Counted from the first letter of the stretch, positions 40,067 to 48,583 are shown. The stretch: DNA of 64,000 nucleotides from Streptococcus pneumoniae (GCF_001113365.1 NZ_CKYA01000006.1:80684-144683), one strand, 5' to 3'. The notes: generated by a model from the letters alone, not told the origin. A program made the numbers and translations.

Positions 40067-40411
40067 ATGAATACCCCCCAGGATAGACCGGACCGGAGTG
40101 GTCCTCATAGAGTTGCTTTTGAAAAGAATAAAAAGATTATTCTGAAGACCAGAAATACTTGTGGGATTTGTGGATTGCCGGTTGACAAGTCATTGAAGTA
40201 TCCACATCCTTTGTCACCAGTCATTGACCACATCATTCCAATCAATCGGAACGGTCATCCATCAGACATCAATAACCTACAGCTAGCGCACTGGCAGTGT
40301 AATAGACAGAAGTCTGACAAGCTTTATGCTGATGATAAATCAGCAAGTACAACTGTTGTTGGCAACAGGAACTTGCCACAATCGAGAGATTGGACAAAAT
40401 ATAAATCTTAA
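40067..40411 (+). CDS. HNH endonuclease near the packaging site
   Basis: 114 residues: C-x2-C (TCGICGLPVD), the PVIDHIIPINRNGHPSDINNLQ HNH core and WQCNRQK. HNH nucleases next to terminase genes help cos cleavage in HK97-like phages. Start ATG 40067 lies among C-runs; ribosome site AAAGG is weak. The 214-bp stretch before it (39853-40066) has no gene but several C-runs. Confidence 0.85.
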   Translation: MNTPQDRPDRSGPHRVAFEKNKKIILKTRNTCGICGLPVDKSLKYPHPLSPVIDHIIPINRNGHPSDINNLQLAHWQCNRQKSDKLYADDKSASTTVVGNRNLPQSRDWTKYKS

Positions 40412-40608
40412 TAAAATAAAATATAAAATGATTTTTTTAAGAAAGATATAAATTAACAGAATACTAGATTTTTAGAAAAATGTAATGTATGAGGAAAGTC
40501 CTAGTTAAGGATAGGGGGGTGTCCCCCTCCCACTAGGCGCTCGAGGGCTTCACACCGTCACTGTACATTTTTTCTCGCGCCAAATCATCACAAAGAAAGG
40601 AGAACGGT
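40412..40608. other. Candidate cos/packaging region
   Basis: Non-coding 197 bp between HNH and portal. AT-rich at first, then GGGGGGTGTCCCCC (40514-40527; a perfect hairpin), CTCCCACTAGGCGCTCGAGG and CTCGCGCC. Such a GC island in an AT-rich phage next to the HNH gene is where cos is usually found. The cut site cannot be placed by eye. Confidence 0.4.
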
Positions 40609-41877
40609 TTGGAATTAAGAGGGATTGAATATCTCAGGAAAAAGTTGAATCTCTATCAGAGTAAAGTTAATCTGAGGTATAAATACTATGCAATGCAGCA
40701 TTACAGAGCACCTATCGGAATTACAATTCCTGCTCATGTGAGAGCTAAATATAGAGCTACTCTTGGATGGACTGCAAAAGGGGTAGATTGCCTTGCGGAT
40801 CGTTTAGTATTTCGTGAATTTACAAATGATGATTTTAATGTTACAGAAATCTTTGATCGCAACAACCCTGACATCTTTTTTGATAGTGCTATTCTAGCTG
40901 CACTGATTGGATCGTGTTGCTTTATCTATATTTCAAAAGGTGAAGATGATGAGGTGAGGTTACAAGTTATTGAGGCTAGCAATGCGACTGGTGTCATTGA
41001 TCCTATCACTGGATTGCTTGTAGAAGGTTATGCAGTTCTGGCTCGTGATGATTACAATCAACCAACACTTGAAGCCTACTTTGAACCTAATGCTACTCAC
41101 TTTATTCCGAAAAATGGAAGACCGTACTCGGTTGCGAATGAAGCAGGCATTCCATTACTTGTCCCAGTAATTCATCGGCCTGATGCTGTTCGTCCATTTG
41201 GTAGATCAAGAATTACCAGATCTGGGATGTACTATCAAAAGGAAGCAGAACAAACATTTGAACGTGCCAATATTACTGCAGAATTTTATTCATGGCCACA
41301 AAAATATATTATTGGATTAGATCCTGATGCAGAGCAGTTGGAAACTTATAAAGCTACTGTATCAAGTTTGTTGACAATTTCTGCCAGCGACGGTGGGGAA
41401 AAACCAAGTATTGGTCAATTTACTACAGCGAGTATGTCTCCTTTTACAGAACAGCTAAGAACTGCTGCTGCTGGATTTGCTGGGGAAATGGGCTTGACAT
41501 TGGATGATATGGGGTTTGTGTCTGACAACCCGTCATCTGTTGAAGCCATCAAGGCTAGCCATGAGAATCTTCGTCTTGCTGGTCGAAAGGCTCAGCGCTC
41601 ACTAGGTGCTGGATTGCTAAATGTCGCTTATGTTGCAGCTTGCTTGCGTGATGAGTTTCATTATGTCAGAAGTCAATTTGTAAGAACTACAGTCAAGTGG
41701 GAACCATTGTTTGAAGCGGATGCGAATACTATGACTATGATTGGTGACGGTGTTGTCAAATTAAATCAGGCATTACCTGGTTACATCAACGCAGAAACCA
41801 TTCGAGATCTTACTGGTATCGCTGGAGACATGTCTGCTAAACCAGCAATCAGCGAGGTAGTGACAGATGGAACATGA
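40609..41877 (+). CDS. Phage portal protein
   Basis: 422 residues. YKYYAMQHYRAPIGITIPAH, GWTAKGVDCLADRLVFREF, HRPDAVRPFGRSRITRSGMY, and the ending helical stem KLNQALPGYINAETIRDLTG fit an SPP1/HK97-type portal. TTG 40609 follows AAAGGAGAACGG and is the only well-placed start. Unlike P1's portal; its own MuF gene overlaps its end by 11 nt. Confidence 0.85.
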   Translation: MELRGIEYLRKKLNLYQSKVNLRYKYYAMQHYRAPIGITIPAHVRAKYRATLGWTAKGVDCLADRLVFREFTNDDFNVTEIFDRNNPDIFFDSAILAALIGSCCFIYISKGEDDEVRLQVIEASNATGVIDPITGLLVEGYAVLARDDYNQPTLEAYFEPNATHFIPKNGRPYSVANEAGIPLLVPVIHRPDAVRPFGRSRITRSGMYYQKEAEQTFERANITAEFYSWPQKYIIGLDPDAEQLETYKATVSSLLTISASDGGEKPSIGQFTTASMSPFTEQLRTAAAGFAGEMGLTLDDMGFVSDNPSSVEAIKASHENLRLAGRKAQRSLGAGLLNVAYVAACLRDEFHYVRSQFVRTTVKWEPLFEADANTMTMIGDGVVKLNQALPGYINAETIRDLTGIAGDMSAKPAISEVVTDGT

Positions 41878-42946
41878 TGTTTTACCTAGTATCTTGCAAG
41901 AGGTTCAGGAGAGGTTTGAACGAGATTTTGGTAAGAGTGAGATTGTCAGAAATGCTTTTGCTACATTGAAGGCAAAAAAAGCCACTTACAAAACAGCAAA
42001 TGAGTTTGCGATTGAAGTTGGAGAAATTCTCTCTAAGACTCTAGGAGTGTCTCTGAGCGCCGACAAACTACCAGACGGTAAAATGTATTACAATATCGCT
42101 CAACGTTTGCTGACGGACGTGTTAGGACGAAATCACGAGCTTGTGAGTGGTTATGCTAGTGATGTTCAGAAGAATTTGAATGATGAAGCAAAAATCGGTC
42201 TGAAAGTGCAAGTCCCTGAATTGAATCAGGATCGAATCGCTGGCATTGTGAATCGATTTTCGTCTGAGGAAAATTTTGAAGATGTCAGTTGGTTGCTCGG
42301 TGAACCTATTGTGAACTTTACTCAATCAATCATTGATGATAGTATTCGGAAGAATGCGGAGTTTCATGCTGAAGTAGGGTTGAGTCCGAAAATTGTTCGA
42401 ACAACAGTTGGAAATTGTTGCAAATGGTGTCAAAAGCTAGCTGGTAGCTATGTATATCCAAATGTTCCTCATGATGTGTACCGCAGGCATCAAAATTGTA
42501 GATGTACAGTTAATTACAAAACTAGCGATGGGAAAAGGCAAAATGTTTGGAATAAAAGAATTGTAAAGCCTGCTAATAGTGGTATAATTGAGATGAGAAA
42601 GAATCTTAATTTAAAAGTCAACTATGATACGAGTCGGTATCCACATAATGCAGATGGAACTGTTAAAGTGAGTCGCACAGTCGAAAGGAAAATTCCTGCT
42701 GATGTTAGTCCTTTTGAAGTAATTGATGTGGTAAATAAAGATGGAGTTGTAAGCAGGACATTCATCGATGAATATGGTCGCCGTGGAATGCGTATTGATA
42801 CCTCGGATCATAAACAGCCTAAGTATCATCCAATGGGTGCTCATAAGCACATTATGGAATATGATGAGTCTGGGAATTATTTGACCGATGGGAAACCTAT
42901 TGTTTTATCTGCAAAGGATAGAAAGGAGAACAAGGACATATTATGA
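41867..42946 (+). CDS. MuF-type minor head protein with C-terminal toxin-like domain (P2)
   Basis: 359 residues. First about 240 residues: helical head protein with the Cys-rich MuF signature VGNCCKWCQKLAGSYVYPNV then RRHQNCRCTV. The last about 105 residues (from NADGTVKVSRTVERKIP) include TSDHKQPKYHPMGAHKHIME and LSAKDRKENKDIL, clearly related to the end of the P1 MuF protein while the head parts are dissimilar. Stop overlaps the start of the small gene 42943 (ATGA). Toxin function is inferred. Confidence 0.83.
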   Translation: MEHDVLPSILQEVQERFERDFGKSEIVRNAFATLKAKKATYKTANEFAIEVGEILSKTLGVSLSADKLPDGKMYYNIAQRLLTDVLGRNHELVSGYASDVQKNLNDEAKIGLKVQVPELNQDRIAGIVNRFSSEENFEDVSWLLGEPIVNFTQSIIDDSIRKNAEFHAEVGLSPKIVRTTVGNCCKWCQKLAGSYVYPNVPHDVYRRHQNCRCTVNYKTSDGKRQNVWNKRIVKPANSGIIEMRKNLNLKVNYDTSRYPHNADGTVKVSRTVERKIPADVSPFEVIDVVNKDGVVSRTFIDEYGRRGMRIDTSDHKQPKYHPMGAHKHIMEYDESGNYLTDGKPIVLSAKDRKENKDIL

Positions 42947-43155
42947 CAAAAGATGAAATTAAAAAATATTTGGACACGGATCTTGTATTTAATCATAATG
43001 ATCGAGGCGCTTGTTTCTTATCTAGCATTTGTGTAGTTGGTTATGATTATGAAGGTCAGCAGTTTGATACAATTGATGAAGCTATGGAAGCTAAAGTTTT
43101 TGATGGTAAGAGTTTAGTGGATATATGGGATGAAGTTTTACCTCAAATCTCTTAA
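42943..43155 (+). CDS. Putative immunity partner of the P2 MuF toxin domain
   Basis: 70 residues, acidic: VFNHNDRGACFLSSICVVGYDYEGQQF, DTIDEAMEAKVFDGKSLVDIWDEV. Same size, charge and ending as the P1 small gene 2205-2432. 4-nt overlap with the MuF gene, followed at once by a terminator. No known domain. Confidence 0.6.
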   Translation: MTKDEIKKYLDTDLVFNHNDRGACFLSSICVVGYDYEGQQFDTIDEAMEAKVFDGKSLVDIWDEVLPQIS

Positions 43156-43159
43156 TTAG

Positions 43160-43181
43160 GCACTCGAAAGGGTGCTTTTAT
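43160..43181 (+). terminator. Terminator after the P2 MuF/immunity-like pair
   Basis: GCACTC, GAAA tetraloop, GGGTGC (one G-T pair), then TTTTATT. Same placement as the P1 terminator at 2432-2461, with different sequence. Confidence 0.7.
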
Positions 43182-43259
43182 TGTGCTTTAGTTTAGGAGG
43201 TGATCTGATATCTCCCAGCGATAGGGTTATCATGCGATGACGATTGAAAGGAAAGTGGA

Positions 43260-44672
43260 ATGGCGAGGAAGAAACTTGGCAATCAGAATCCTACTCAATC
43301 GGTGATTTTAAAATACGTCAAGAAAAATTCAAAAGCTAAAGAAGCGATTGAACTTTACGAGCGGACAGGCCTTTCTTGTTATGCTTGGCAGAAGAATCTC
43401 TTGCTGCCTATGATGGCCATTGACAAGAACGGTCTTTGGGTGCATCAGAAGTTTGGTTACTCTATTCCTCGACGAAACGGAAAGACTGAAATCCTATATA
43501 TCGGTGAAATTTGGGGGCTACATGAAGGATTGAATATCCTACATACTTCTCACAGGATTTCTACCTCTCATGCCTCTTTTGAAAAGGTAAAACGATACCT
43601 TGAAAAAATGGGGTATGTGGATGGTGAGGATTTCAATTCTATTCGGGCGAAGGGACAGGAGCGGATTGAACTTTATTCAACAGGTGGTGTTATCCAATTC
43701 CGTACTAGGACATCAAACGGTGGTCTTGGTGAAGGTTTTGATATGCTAATCATTGACGAGGCTCAAGAGTACACAACCGAGCAAGAATCTGCTTTGAAAT
43801 ATACGGTTACGGATAGTGAAAATCCTATCACAATCATGTGTGGAACACCTCCGACACCAGTATCAAGTGGAACGGTCTTTACTAAGTATCGTGAGACTTG
43901 TCTTTTCGGGAAAGGGAAGTATTCTGGCTGGGCTGAGTGGTCGGTTTCCGATGAAAAGGAAATCGACGATGTGGAAGCTTGGTATAATTCTAATCCGTCC
44001 ATGGGCTACCACTTAAACGAACGGAAGGTTGAGGCAGAGCTTGGTGAGGACAAGCTGGACCATAATATCCAACGTTTGGGATTTTGGCCAACTTACAACC
44101 AGAAATCTGCTATTTCTGAGACGGAGTGGAATGAGCTCAAGGTGGATGATGTTCCAGAATTATCTGGTAAGCTGTCTGTTGGTATTAAGTACGGTCAAGA
44201 TGGAACGAACGTGGCATTGAGTATTGCTGCAAGGACCAAGGATGGCCGTTTCTTTGTTGAGACAGTCGATTGTCAATCTGTTCGTAATGGTAATGAGTGG
44301 ATGGTTGCTTTCTTGCGTCAAGCTGACGTGGCTCAAATTGTCATCGATGGCGCAAGTGGGCAAAAGATCCTGGACGAAGAGTTGAAGGACTATAGAATCA
44401 AGAATGTGATTCTGCCGACGGTGAAAGAAATCATCGTGGCCAATGCTCTTTGGGAACAGGGGATTTATCAGAAAACCATCTGTCATGCTGGTCAACCATC
44501 GCTGTCTAAAGTAGCCACTAACTGCGACAAGCGGAATATTGGTTCAAATGGTGGATTTGGCTATCGATCGCATTTTGAAGACATGGATATTTCTTTGATG
44601 GATAGCGCTTTGCTTGCGCACTGGGCTTGTGCTACGACCAAGCCTAAGAAAAAGCAAAAAATCAGTTATTAA
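43260..44672 (+). CDS. Terminase large subunit
   Basis: 470 residues. Walker A around RRNGKT (residues 71-76), Walker B with D166 E167 (MLIIDEAQE), and a C-terminal nuclease-like part with SVGIKYGQDGTNVALSI, VIDGASGQKILDEEL and the ending DISLMDSALLAHW. Packages DNA through the portal. It is downstream of portal and MuF, not upstream as in most siphophages, and no small subunit is recognisable. RBS GAAAGGAAAGTGG. Confidence 0.9.
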   Translation: MARKKLGNQNPTQSVILKYVKKNSKAKEAIELYERTGLSCYAWQKNLLLPMMAIDKNGLWVHQKFGYSIPRRNGKTEILYIGEIWGLHEGLNILHTSHRISTSHASFEKVKRYLEKMGYVDGEDFNSIRAKGQERIELYSTGGVIQFRTRTSNGGLGEGFDMLIIDEAQEYTTEQESALKYTVTDSENPITIMCGTPPTPVSSGTVFTKYRETCLFGKGKYSGWAEWSVSDEKEIDDVEAWYNSNPSMGYHLNERKVEAELGEDKLDHNIQRLGFWPTYNQKSAISETEWNELKVDDVPELSGKLSVGIKYGQDGTNVALSIAARTKDGRFFVETVDCQSVRNGNEWMVAFLRQADVAQIVIDGASGQKILDEELKDYRIKNVILPTVKEIIVANALWEQGIYQKTICHAGQPSLSKVATNCDKRNIGSNGGFGYRSHFEDMDISLMDSALLAHWACATTKPKKKQKISY

Positions 44673-44676
44673 AATA

Positions 44677-44699
44677 AGCGGTCTTGTGACTGCTTTTTT
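44677..44699 (+). terminator. Terminator after terminase
   Basis: AGCGGTC, TTGT loop, GACTGCT (one G-T pair) and six T. It would separate terminase from the scaffold-capsid operon. Confidence 0.75.
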
Positions 44700-44751
44700 G
44701 ATGCCCAAAATTACCGAACTGCCGGGGAAGCAGGAGAAAGGAGACATGAGA

Positions 44752-45219
44752 ATGTCAGAATTTAAACCAATTACTACACAAGAAGAATTTGATGCTGCTA
44801 TTAAGGAGCGTTTATCTCGTGAGAAAGCGAAGTATAGCGACTATGACCAGCTCAAATCTCGAGTTACAGAATTGGAAACAGAAAATGTTGGCTTGAAGTC
44901 AACAATCGAAGCTAACAATCAAAGTAAGGCAGATGCTGATAAGCAACTTGAAAAGATGCAGAGTAAAATCGCTGGTTATGAGACAGCTAGTCTGCGAACT
45001 CGGATTGCTTTGCAACATGGATTGCCTTACGACCTTGCAGATCGTTTGCAGGGAACTGATGAAGAAAGCTTGAAAGTTGATGCGGAGCGCTTGGCTGGGT
45101 TTATGAAGCCAGTGAGCAAAGTAGCACCAGTAAAATCAACTGAACCAATTATCCCTAAAGAGGATGATGACAGAGCCATGGTTAGAAACTTGGTTCAAAG
45201 TTTAAATATTGAAGATTAA
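44752..45219 (+). CDS. Scaffolding protein (DUF4355-like), P2
   Basis: 155 residues. Coiled coil from about residue 25 to 80 (DYDQLKSRVTELETENVGLK) and a C-terminal AMVRNLVQSLNIED. Assembles the procapsid with the following capsid gene. ATG 44752 has better spacing to AAAGGAG than ATG 44746. Different from the P1 scaffold. Confidence 0.8.
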   Translation: MSEFKPITTQEEFDAAIKERLSREKAKYSDYDQLKSRVTELETENVGLKSTIEANNQSKADADKQLEKMQSKIAGYETASLRTRIALQHGLPYDLADRLQGTDEESLKVDAERLAGFMKPVSKVAPVKSTEPIIPKEDDDRAMVRNLVQSLNIED

Positions 45220-45231
45220 AGGAGAAAAAAT

Positions 45232-46134
45232 ATGTCAGAAGCTCAACTTTCAAAAGGAAATCTATTTAATCCAGAACTTGTAACAAAAGTAATCAACAAG
45301 GTGAAGGGGCATTCGTCAATCGCTAAGCTATCACCCCAAAAACCTATTCCGTTTAACGGACAACGAGAGTTCGTTTTCGATTTCGATTCTGATATCGATA
45401 TTGTAGCAGAAAACGGCAAAAAGACTCACGGTGGTGTGAGCCTCGATCCTGTAACTATTGTGCCGCTCAAAGTTGAATACGGTGCCCGTGTATCTGATGA
45501 GTTTTTACATGCTTCTGAAGAAGCAAAAGTTGATATGCTCACTGATTTTGTTGAAGGTTTTTCTAAAAAATTAGCTCGTGGTCTTGATATCATGAGTATT
45601 CATGGTATTAATCCACGAACAAAACAAGCCTCTACTATTATTGGTGATAATTGCTTTGACAAAAAAGTTACTCAGACAGTAACTTTCAAAGAATCTAACC
45701 CAGACGAAAGTATGGAAGATGCTGTCGGTATGATTGATGGTTCAGAACGTGATATCACTGGAGCAATTTTGGACCCTATCTTCACTACAGCACTTTCAAA
45801 AATGAAAAATGCTGAAGGTGGGAAATTGTATCCTGAATTGGCATGGGGCGGTGTGCCTGATGCAATCAATGGATTGGCAGTAGATAAAAACCGCACTGTA
45901 TCATACTCACAAACAGACCCTAAAAACACAGCGATTGTTGGGGACTTTGAAACAATGTTCAAATGGGGCTATGCGAAAGAAGTTCCGATGGAAATCATTA
46001 AGTATGGTGATCCTGACAACAGCGGTCGCGACCTTAAAGGGTATAACCAGATTTATATCCGTTGCGAAGCATACATCGGATGGGGCATCATGGACGCTGC
46101 TAGTTTCGCTCGTATTGTGAAAACGGGAGGTTAA
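45232..46134 (+). CDS. Major capsid protein (HK97 fold), P2
   Basis: 300 residues: NPELVTKVINKVKGHSSIAKL opening, FNGQREFVFDFDSDIDIVAENG, VEYGARVSDEFLHASEEAKV and the SFARIVKTGG ending, an HK97-fold capsid subunit of the branch common in streptococcal phages. The DNA encoding its last about 15 residues is part of the 220-bp segment duplicated in ssb. Confidence 0.88.
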   Translation: MSEAQLSKGNLFNPELVTKVINKVKGHSSIAKLSPQKPIPFNGQREFVFDFDSDIDIVAENGKKTHGGVSLDPVTIVPLKVEYGARVSDEFLHASEEAKVDMLTDFVEGFSKKLARGLDIMSIHGINPRTKQASTIIGDNCFDKKVTQTVTFKESNPDESMEDAVGMIDGSERDITGAILDPIFTTALSKMKNAEGGKLYPELAWGGVPDAINGLAVDKNRTVSYSQTDPKNTAIVGDFETMFKWGYAKEVPMEIIKYGDPDNSGRDLKGYNQIYIRCEAYIGWGIMDAASFARIVKTGG

Positions 46135-46309
46135 TCATGGCTGAGTATGTAAACCAAAAGACAGGAGCAACAATCAACACTAATACAGAAATTTCTGGGG
46201 GTGATTGGGTTCCAATTGCAGCATACAAACCTTTGGATTCATTGACTAACGCAGCATTGAAAGAAATCCTTGATGAAAAAGGTATTACTTATGATAACCG
46301 CGCCACAAA
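46090..46309. repeat. 220-bp exact copy (copy 2, native late-gene site)
   Basis: The natural place of the sequence duplicated at 35620-35839: capsid 3' end, RBS GGGAGG and most of the HeH gene, all with intact reading frames. Confidence 0.92.
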
Positions 46310-46358
46310 ACCTGAATTGATTTCGCTAATCGAACAAGCTGACACTGAAGTCCAGTAG
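46137..46358 (+). CDS. HeH/LEM-domain head protein, P2
   Basis: 73 residues: N-terminal beta segment (YVNQKTGATINTNTEISGGDW), then HeH fold SLTNAALKEILDEKGITYDN...TKPELISLIEQA. Small protein right after the capsid gene; same role position as P1 4574-4756. Its first 57 codons are duplicated in the early region. Confidence 0.75.
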   Translation: MAEYVNQKTGATINTNTEISGGDWVPIAAYKPLDSLTNAALKEILDEKGITYDNRATKPELISLIEQADTEVQ

Positions 46359-46378
46359 TCGCTTGACTGGAGGTAGAA

Positions 46379-46819
46379 ATGGAAAACTTTGCAACAGTCG
46401 AAGATTTGAAAAAATTGTGGCGAGCGTTGAAATTCGATGAGGAAAAACGAGCCGAGGCGCTGTTGGAAGTTGTTTCTCATTCTCTTCGCGTTGAAGCTGA
46501 AAAAGTCGGTAAAGACCTTGACGACATGGTAGCTGAGAGCGTGTCATTCGCTAGTGTTGCCAAGTCTGTCACGGTCGATATCGTGGCACGAACCCTCATG
46601 ACCTCAACAGACCATGAACCGATGACTCAAGTTTCTGAAAGTGCCTTGGGTTATTCGTTTAGTGGTTCTTACCTTGTTCCTGGAGGCGGTCTCTTTATCA
46701 AAGACACCGAACTCAAAAGGCTTGGTTTGAAGAAAAAACAACGATATGGAGCGATTGAAATTTATGACCTACCTAAAAGGAATCCCTGTCATTTTAATAG
46801 ACAAGGTGGAAACTGGTAA
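46379..46819 (+). CDS. Head-tail connector (Gp19/Gp15/Gp42-like)
   Basis: 146 residues. N-terminal helical adaptor (ATVEDLKKLWRALKFDEEKRAEALLEVVSHSLR), the typical start of this connector family; ends in a short basic segment that reads into the next gene (56-nt overlap). Binds below the portal. Confidence 0.78.
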   Translation: MENFATVEDLKKLWRALKFDEEKRAEALLEVVSHSLRVEAEKVGKDLDDMVAESVSFASVAKSVTVDIVARTLMTSTDHEPMTQVSESALGYSFSGSYLVPGGGLFIKDTELKRLGLKKKQRYGAIEIYDLPKRNPCHFNRQGGNW

Positions 46820-47102
46820 CGACGATTTCGGTCATCCAATCTATCGTGATGTTGAGATTGAGGTTCAAAATGTATTGGTTGCCCCAACTTCATCAGAGGA
46901 CGTCATCAATCAAATGAACTTGACTGGGAAAAAGGCGGTTTATACACTTGGTATTCCCAAAGGGGACGCTAATAAGTGGGAGAACCGTGAGGTCAAGTTT
47001 TTTGGTCGTAAATGGCGGACGATTGGCATCCCTCAAGAGGGAATTGAGTCAATGATTCCATTGTCTTGGAATAGAAAGGTCATGGTTGAAGTTTATGAGT
47101 GA
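46764..47102 (+). CDS. Head closure protein, P2
   Basis: 112 residues from ATG 46764 (MTYLKGIPVILIDKVETGND), with VLVAPTSSEDVINQMNLTGKK and WENREVKFFGRKWRTIG, the layout of phage head-tail joining proteins. The start is uncertain: ATG 46746 is 6 codons earlier and neither has a perfect ribosome site. Confidence 0.72.
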   Translation: MTYLKGIPVILIDKVETGNDDFGHPIYRDVEIEVQNVLVAPTSSEDVINQMNLTGKKAVYTLGIPKGDANKWENREVKFFGRKWRTIGIPQEGIESMIPLSWNRKVMVEVYE

Positions 47103-47331
47103 TATGAAATTCCAGTTAAACTCAGCTGGCGTGTCTGCTTTGCTACGTTCTTCCGAAATGCAGGGTATTTTGAGAGAAAAGGGGCAAGGAATTGCGAACC
47201 GAGCTGGTGAGGGGTTTGAATTGACCGTATCGTCAGGGCAGAAGCGTGCCAATGCAAAAGTTAGTACGACTGACATCAAGAGCATGGCCAGAAACAAAAA
47301 ACATAATATTTTACTGAAGGCTATGAGATGA
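47095..47331 (+). CDS. Small tail completion protein, P2
   Basis: 78 residues: KFQLNSAGVSALLRSSEMQG...ANRAGEGFELTVSSGQKRANAKV. Short form of the HK97 gp10-like position; sequence match to that family is weak. ATG 47095 overlaps the preceding gene by 8 nt. Confidence 0.65.
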   Translation: MSDMKFQLNSAGVSALLRSSEMQGILREKGQGIANRAGEGFELTVSSGQKRANAKVSTTDIKSMARNKKHNILLKAMR

Positions 47332-47663
47332 TCGAATTAGTTATAAAGAAATTTTTAGACGGACAGTTAGATGTTCCGTCTTTTTTTGAACATGAACCGA
47401 ATATGCCTGAAAGTTATGTCATTTTTGAAAAGACGGGAAGTGGTGGAAGTGACTACGTTCATTCTGCTACATTCGCTTTTCAGAGTTATGCGCCGTCCTT
47501 ACAAAAGGCTGCTGAGTTAAACGAGAAAGTCAAGAAAGTAGTTGAGGATCTCATCACGGTTAACGAAGTCAGCGGTGTGCATCACAATAGTGATTACAAC
47601 TTTACAGACACGGAAACGAAGCAATATCGCTATCAAGCGGTATATGACATCAATTATTTTTAA
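47328..47663 (+). CDS. Tail terminator protein, P2
   Basis: 111 residues: IELVIKKFLDGQLDVPSFFE opening and a C-terminal NEVSGVHHNSDYNFTDTETKQYRYQAVYDI, the usual pattern of tail terminators before the tube gene. ATGA overlap with its predecessor. Confidence 0.72.
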   Translation: MIELVIKKFLDGQLDVPSFFEHEPNMPESYVIFEKTGSGGSDYVHSATFAFQSYAPSLQKAAELNEKVKKVVEDLITVNEVSGVHHNSDYNFTDTETKQYRYQAVYDINYF

Positions 47664-47678
47664 AAAGGAGGTGTAGTT

Positions 47679-48302
47679 TTGGCGCCAGAATTAGAAGCAC
47701 CAGAAGTAAGAACACCAAATGCAGAATCAACAGGAGGAAAGAATATGACGACTGCATCAGCATCAAATGTAACGGCTGCAAAGCCTAAAATTGGAGGAGC
47801 AGTATCTACTGCACCAGCTGGAACAGACCTTCCAACGAATGCAAAAACAGCCTTGAACCCAGCATTTAAAACGCTAGGTTACATTTCAGAAGATGGGGTG
47901 ACCAATGAGAACTCGCCAGAAAGCGAAGTAGTCAAAGCGTGGGGCGGACAAACAGTATTGTCTTCTCAAACCGAAAAAAAAGACACCTTCAAATACAAAT
48001 TGATTGAAGGTCTGAACGTTGAAGTCTTGAAAGAAGTGTATGGGCCAGATAACGTTTCAGGAACGCTTGAAACAGGTATCACTGTCAAAGCTAACGGTAA
48101 AGAATTGCCAGAACATAGCTTGGTTATTGATACATTGTTGAAAAACGGCTATGCGAAACGTGTTGTGATTCCTCGTGGTAAGGTGAGTGAAATTGGCGAA
48201 ATCAGCTATAAAGACGGCGAGCCTATCGGCTATGAATTGACTATCACTGCATTACCAGACAACAGTGAGAACACTCACTACGAATACATCCAAGGAGCGT
48301 AA
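47679..48302 (+). CDS. Major tail tube protein, P2
   Basis: 207 residues from TTG 47679 (AAAAGGAGGTG upstream). GYISEDGVTNENSPESEVVKAWGG and the VVIPRGKVSEIGEISYKDGEPIGYELTITA end match tail tube proteins. A second start, ATG 47745, has its own strong ribosome site (CAGGAGGAAAG) and would give 185 residues without the Ala/Pro/Thr-rich N-terminus; both might be used. Confidence 0.83.
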   Translation: MAPELEAPEVRTPNAESTGGKNMTTASASNVTAAKPKIGGAVSTAPAGTDLPTNAKTALNPAFKTLGYISEDGVTNENSPESEVVKAWGGQTVLSSQTEKKDTFKYKLIEGLNVEVLKEVYGPDNVSGTLETGITVKANGKELPEHSLVIDTLLKNGYAKRVVIPRGKVSEIGEISYKDGEPIGYELTITALPDNSENTHYEYIQGA

Positions 48303-48307
48303 AATAA

Positions 48308-48583
48308 ATGAGTAAAACATTCAAAGGGGAAACGAAGTCAGGTTTTAAATTCGAAATTTCTGAGCGTCGTTTAAACAACTATGAATTGTTAGAGTTGATT
48401 GGTGAAGTTGACGAAGGACAAGGCCAAGTCTTTCCTAAAGTTGTAAAACTTTTATTTGGAGATGAGCAAGCCAAGGCTTTTAAAGACCATCTAAGAGAAG
48501 AAGATGGCATCGTGCCAAATGATAAAATGGCAGATGAAATCAAGAGTGTTTTTGAATCCGTTAACGGCTTAAAAAAATCCTAG
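48308..48583 (+). CDS. Tail assembly chaperone G, P2
   Basis: 91 residues, KTFKGETKSGFKFEISERRLNNYELLELIG... A homopolymer slip site A AAA AAA lies two codons before its stop, producing a G-T fusion. Acts on the tape measure protein in tail assembly. Confidence 0.82.
   Translation: MSKTFKGETKSGFKFEISERRLNNYELLELIGEVDEGQGQVFPKVVKLLFGDEQAKAFKDHLREEDGIVPNDKMADEIKSVFESVNGLKKS
48571..48577 (+). promoter_or_regulatory. -1 ribosomal frameshift site AAAAAAA
   Basis: In frame ttA AAA AAA TCC TAG: a canonical slippery heptamer one codon before the G stop. The -1 frame is open from 48565 to 48981. This is a strong case for programmed frameshifting. Confidence 0.82.
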
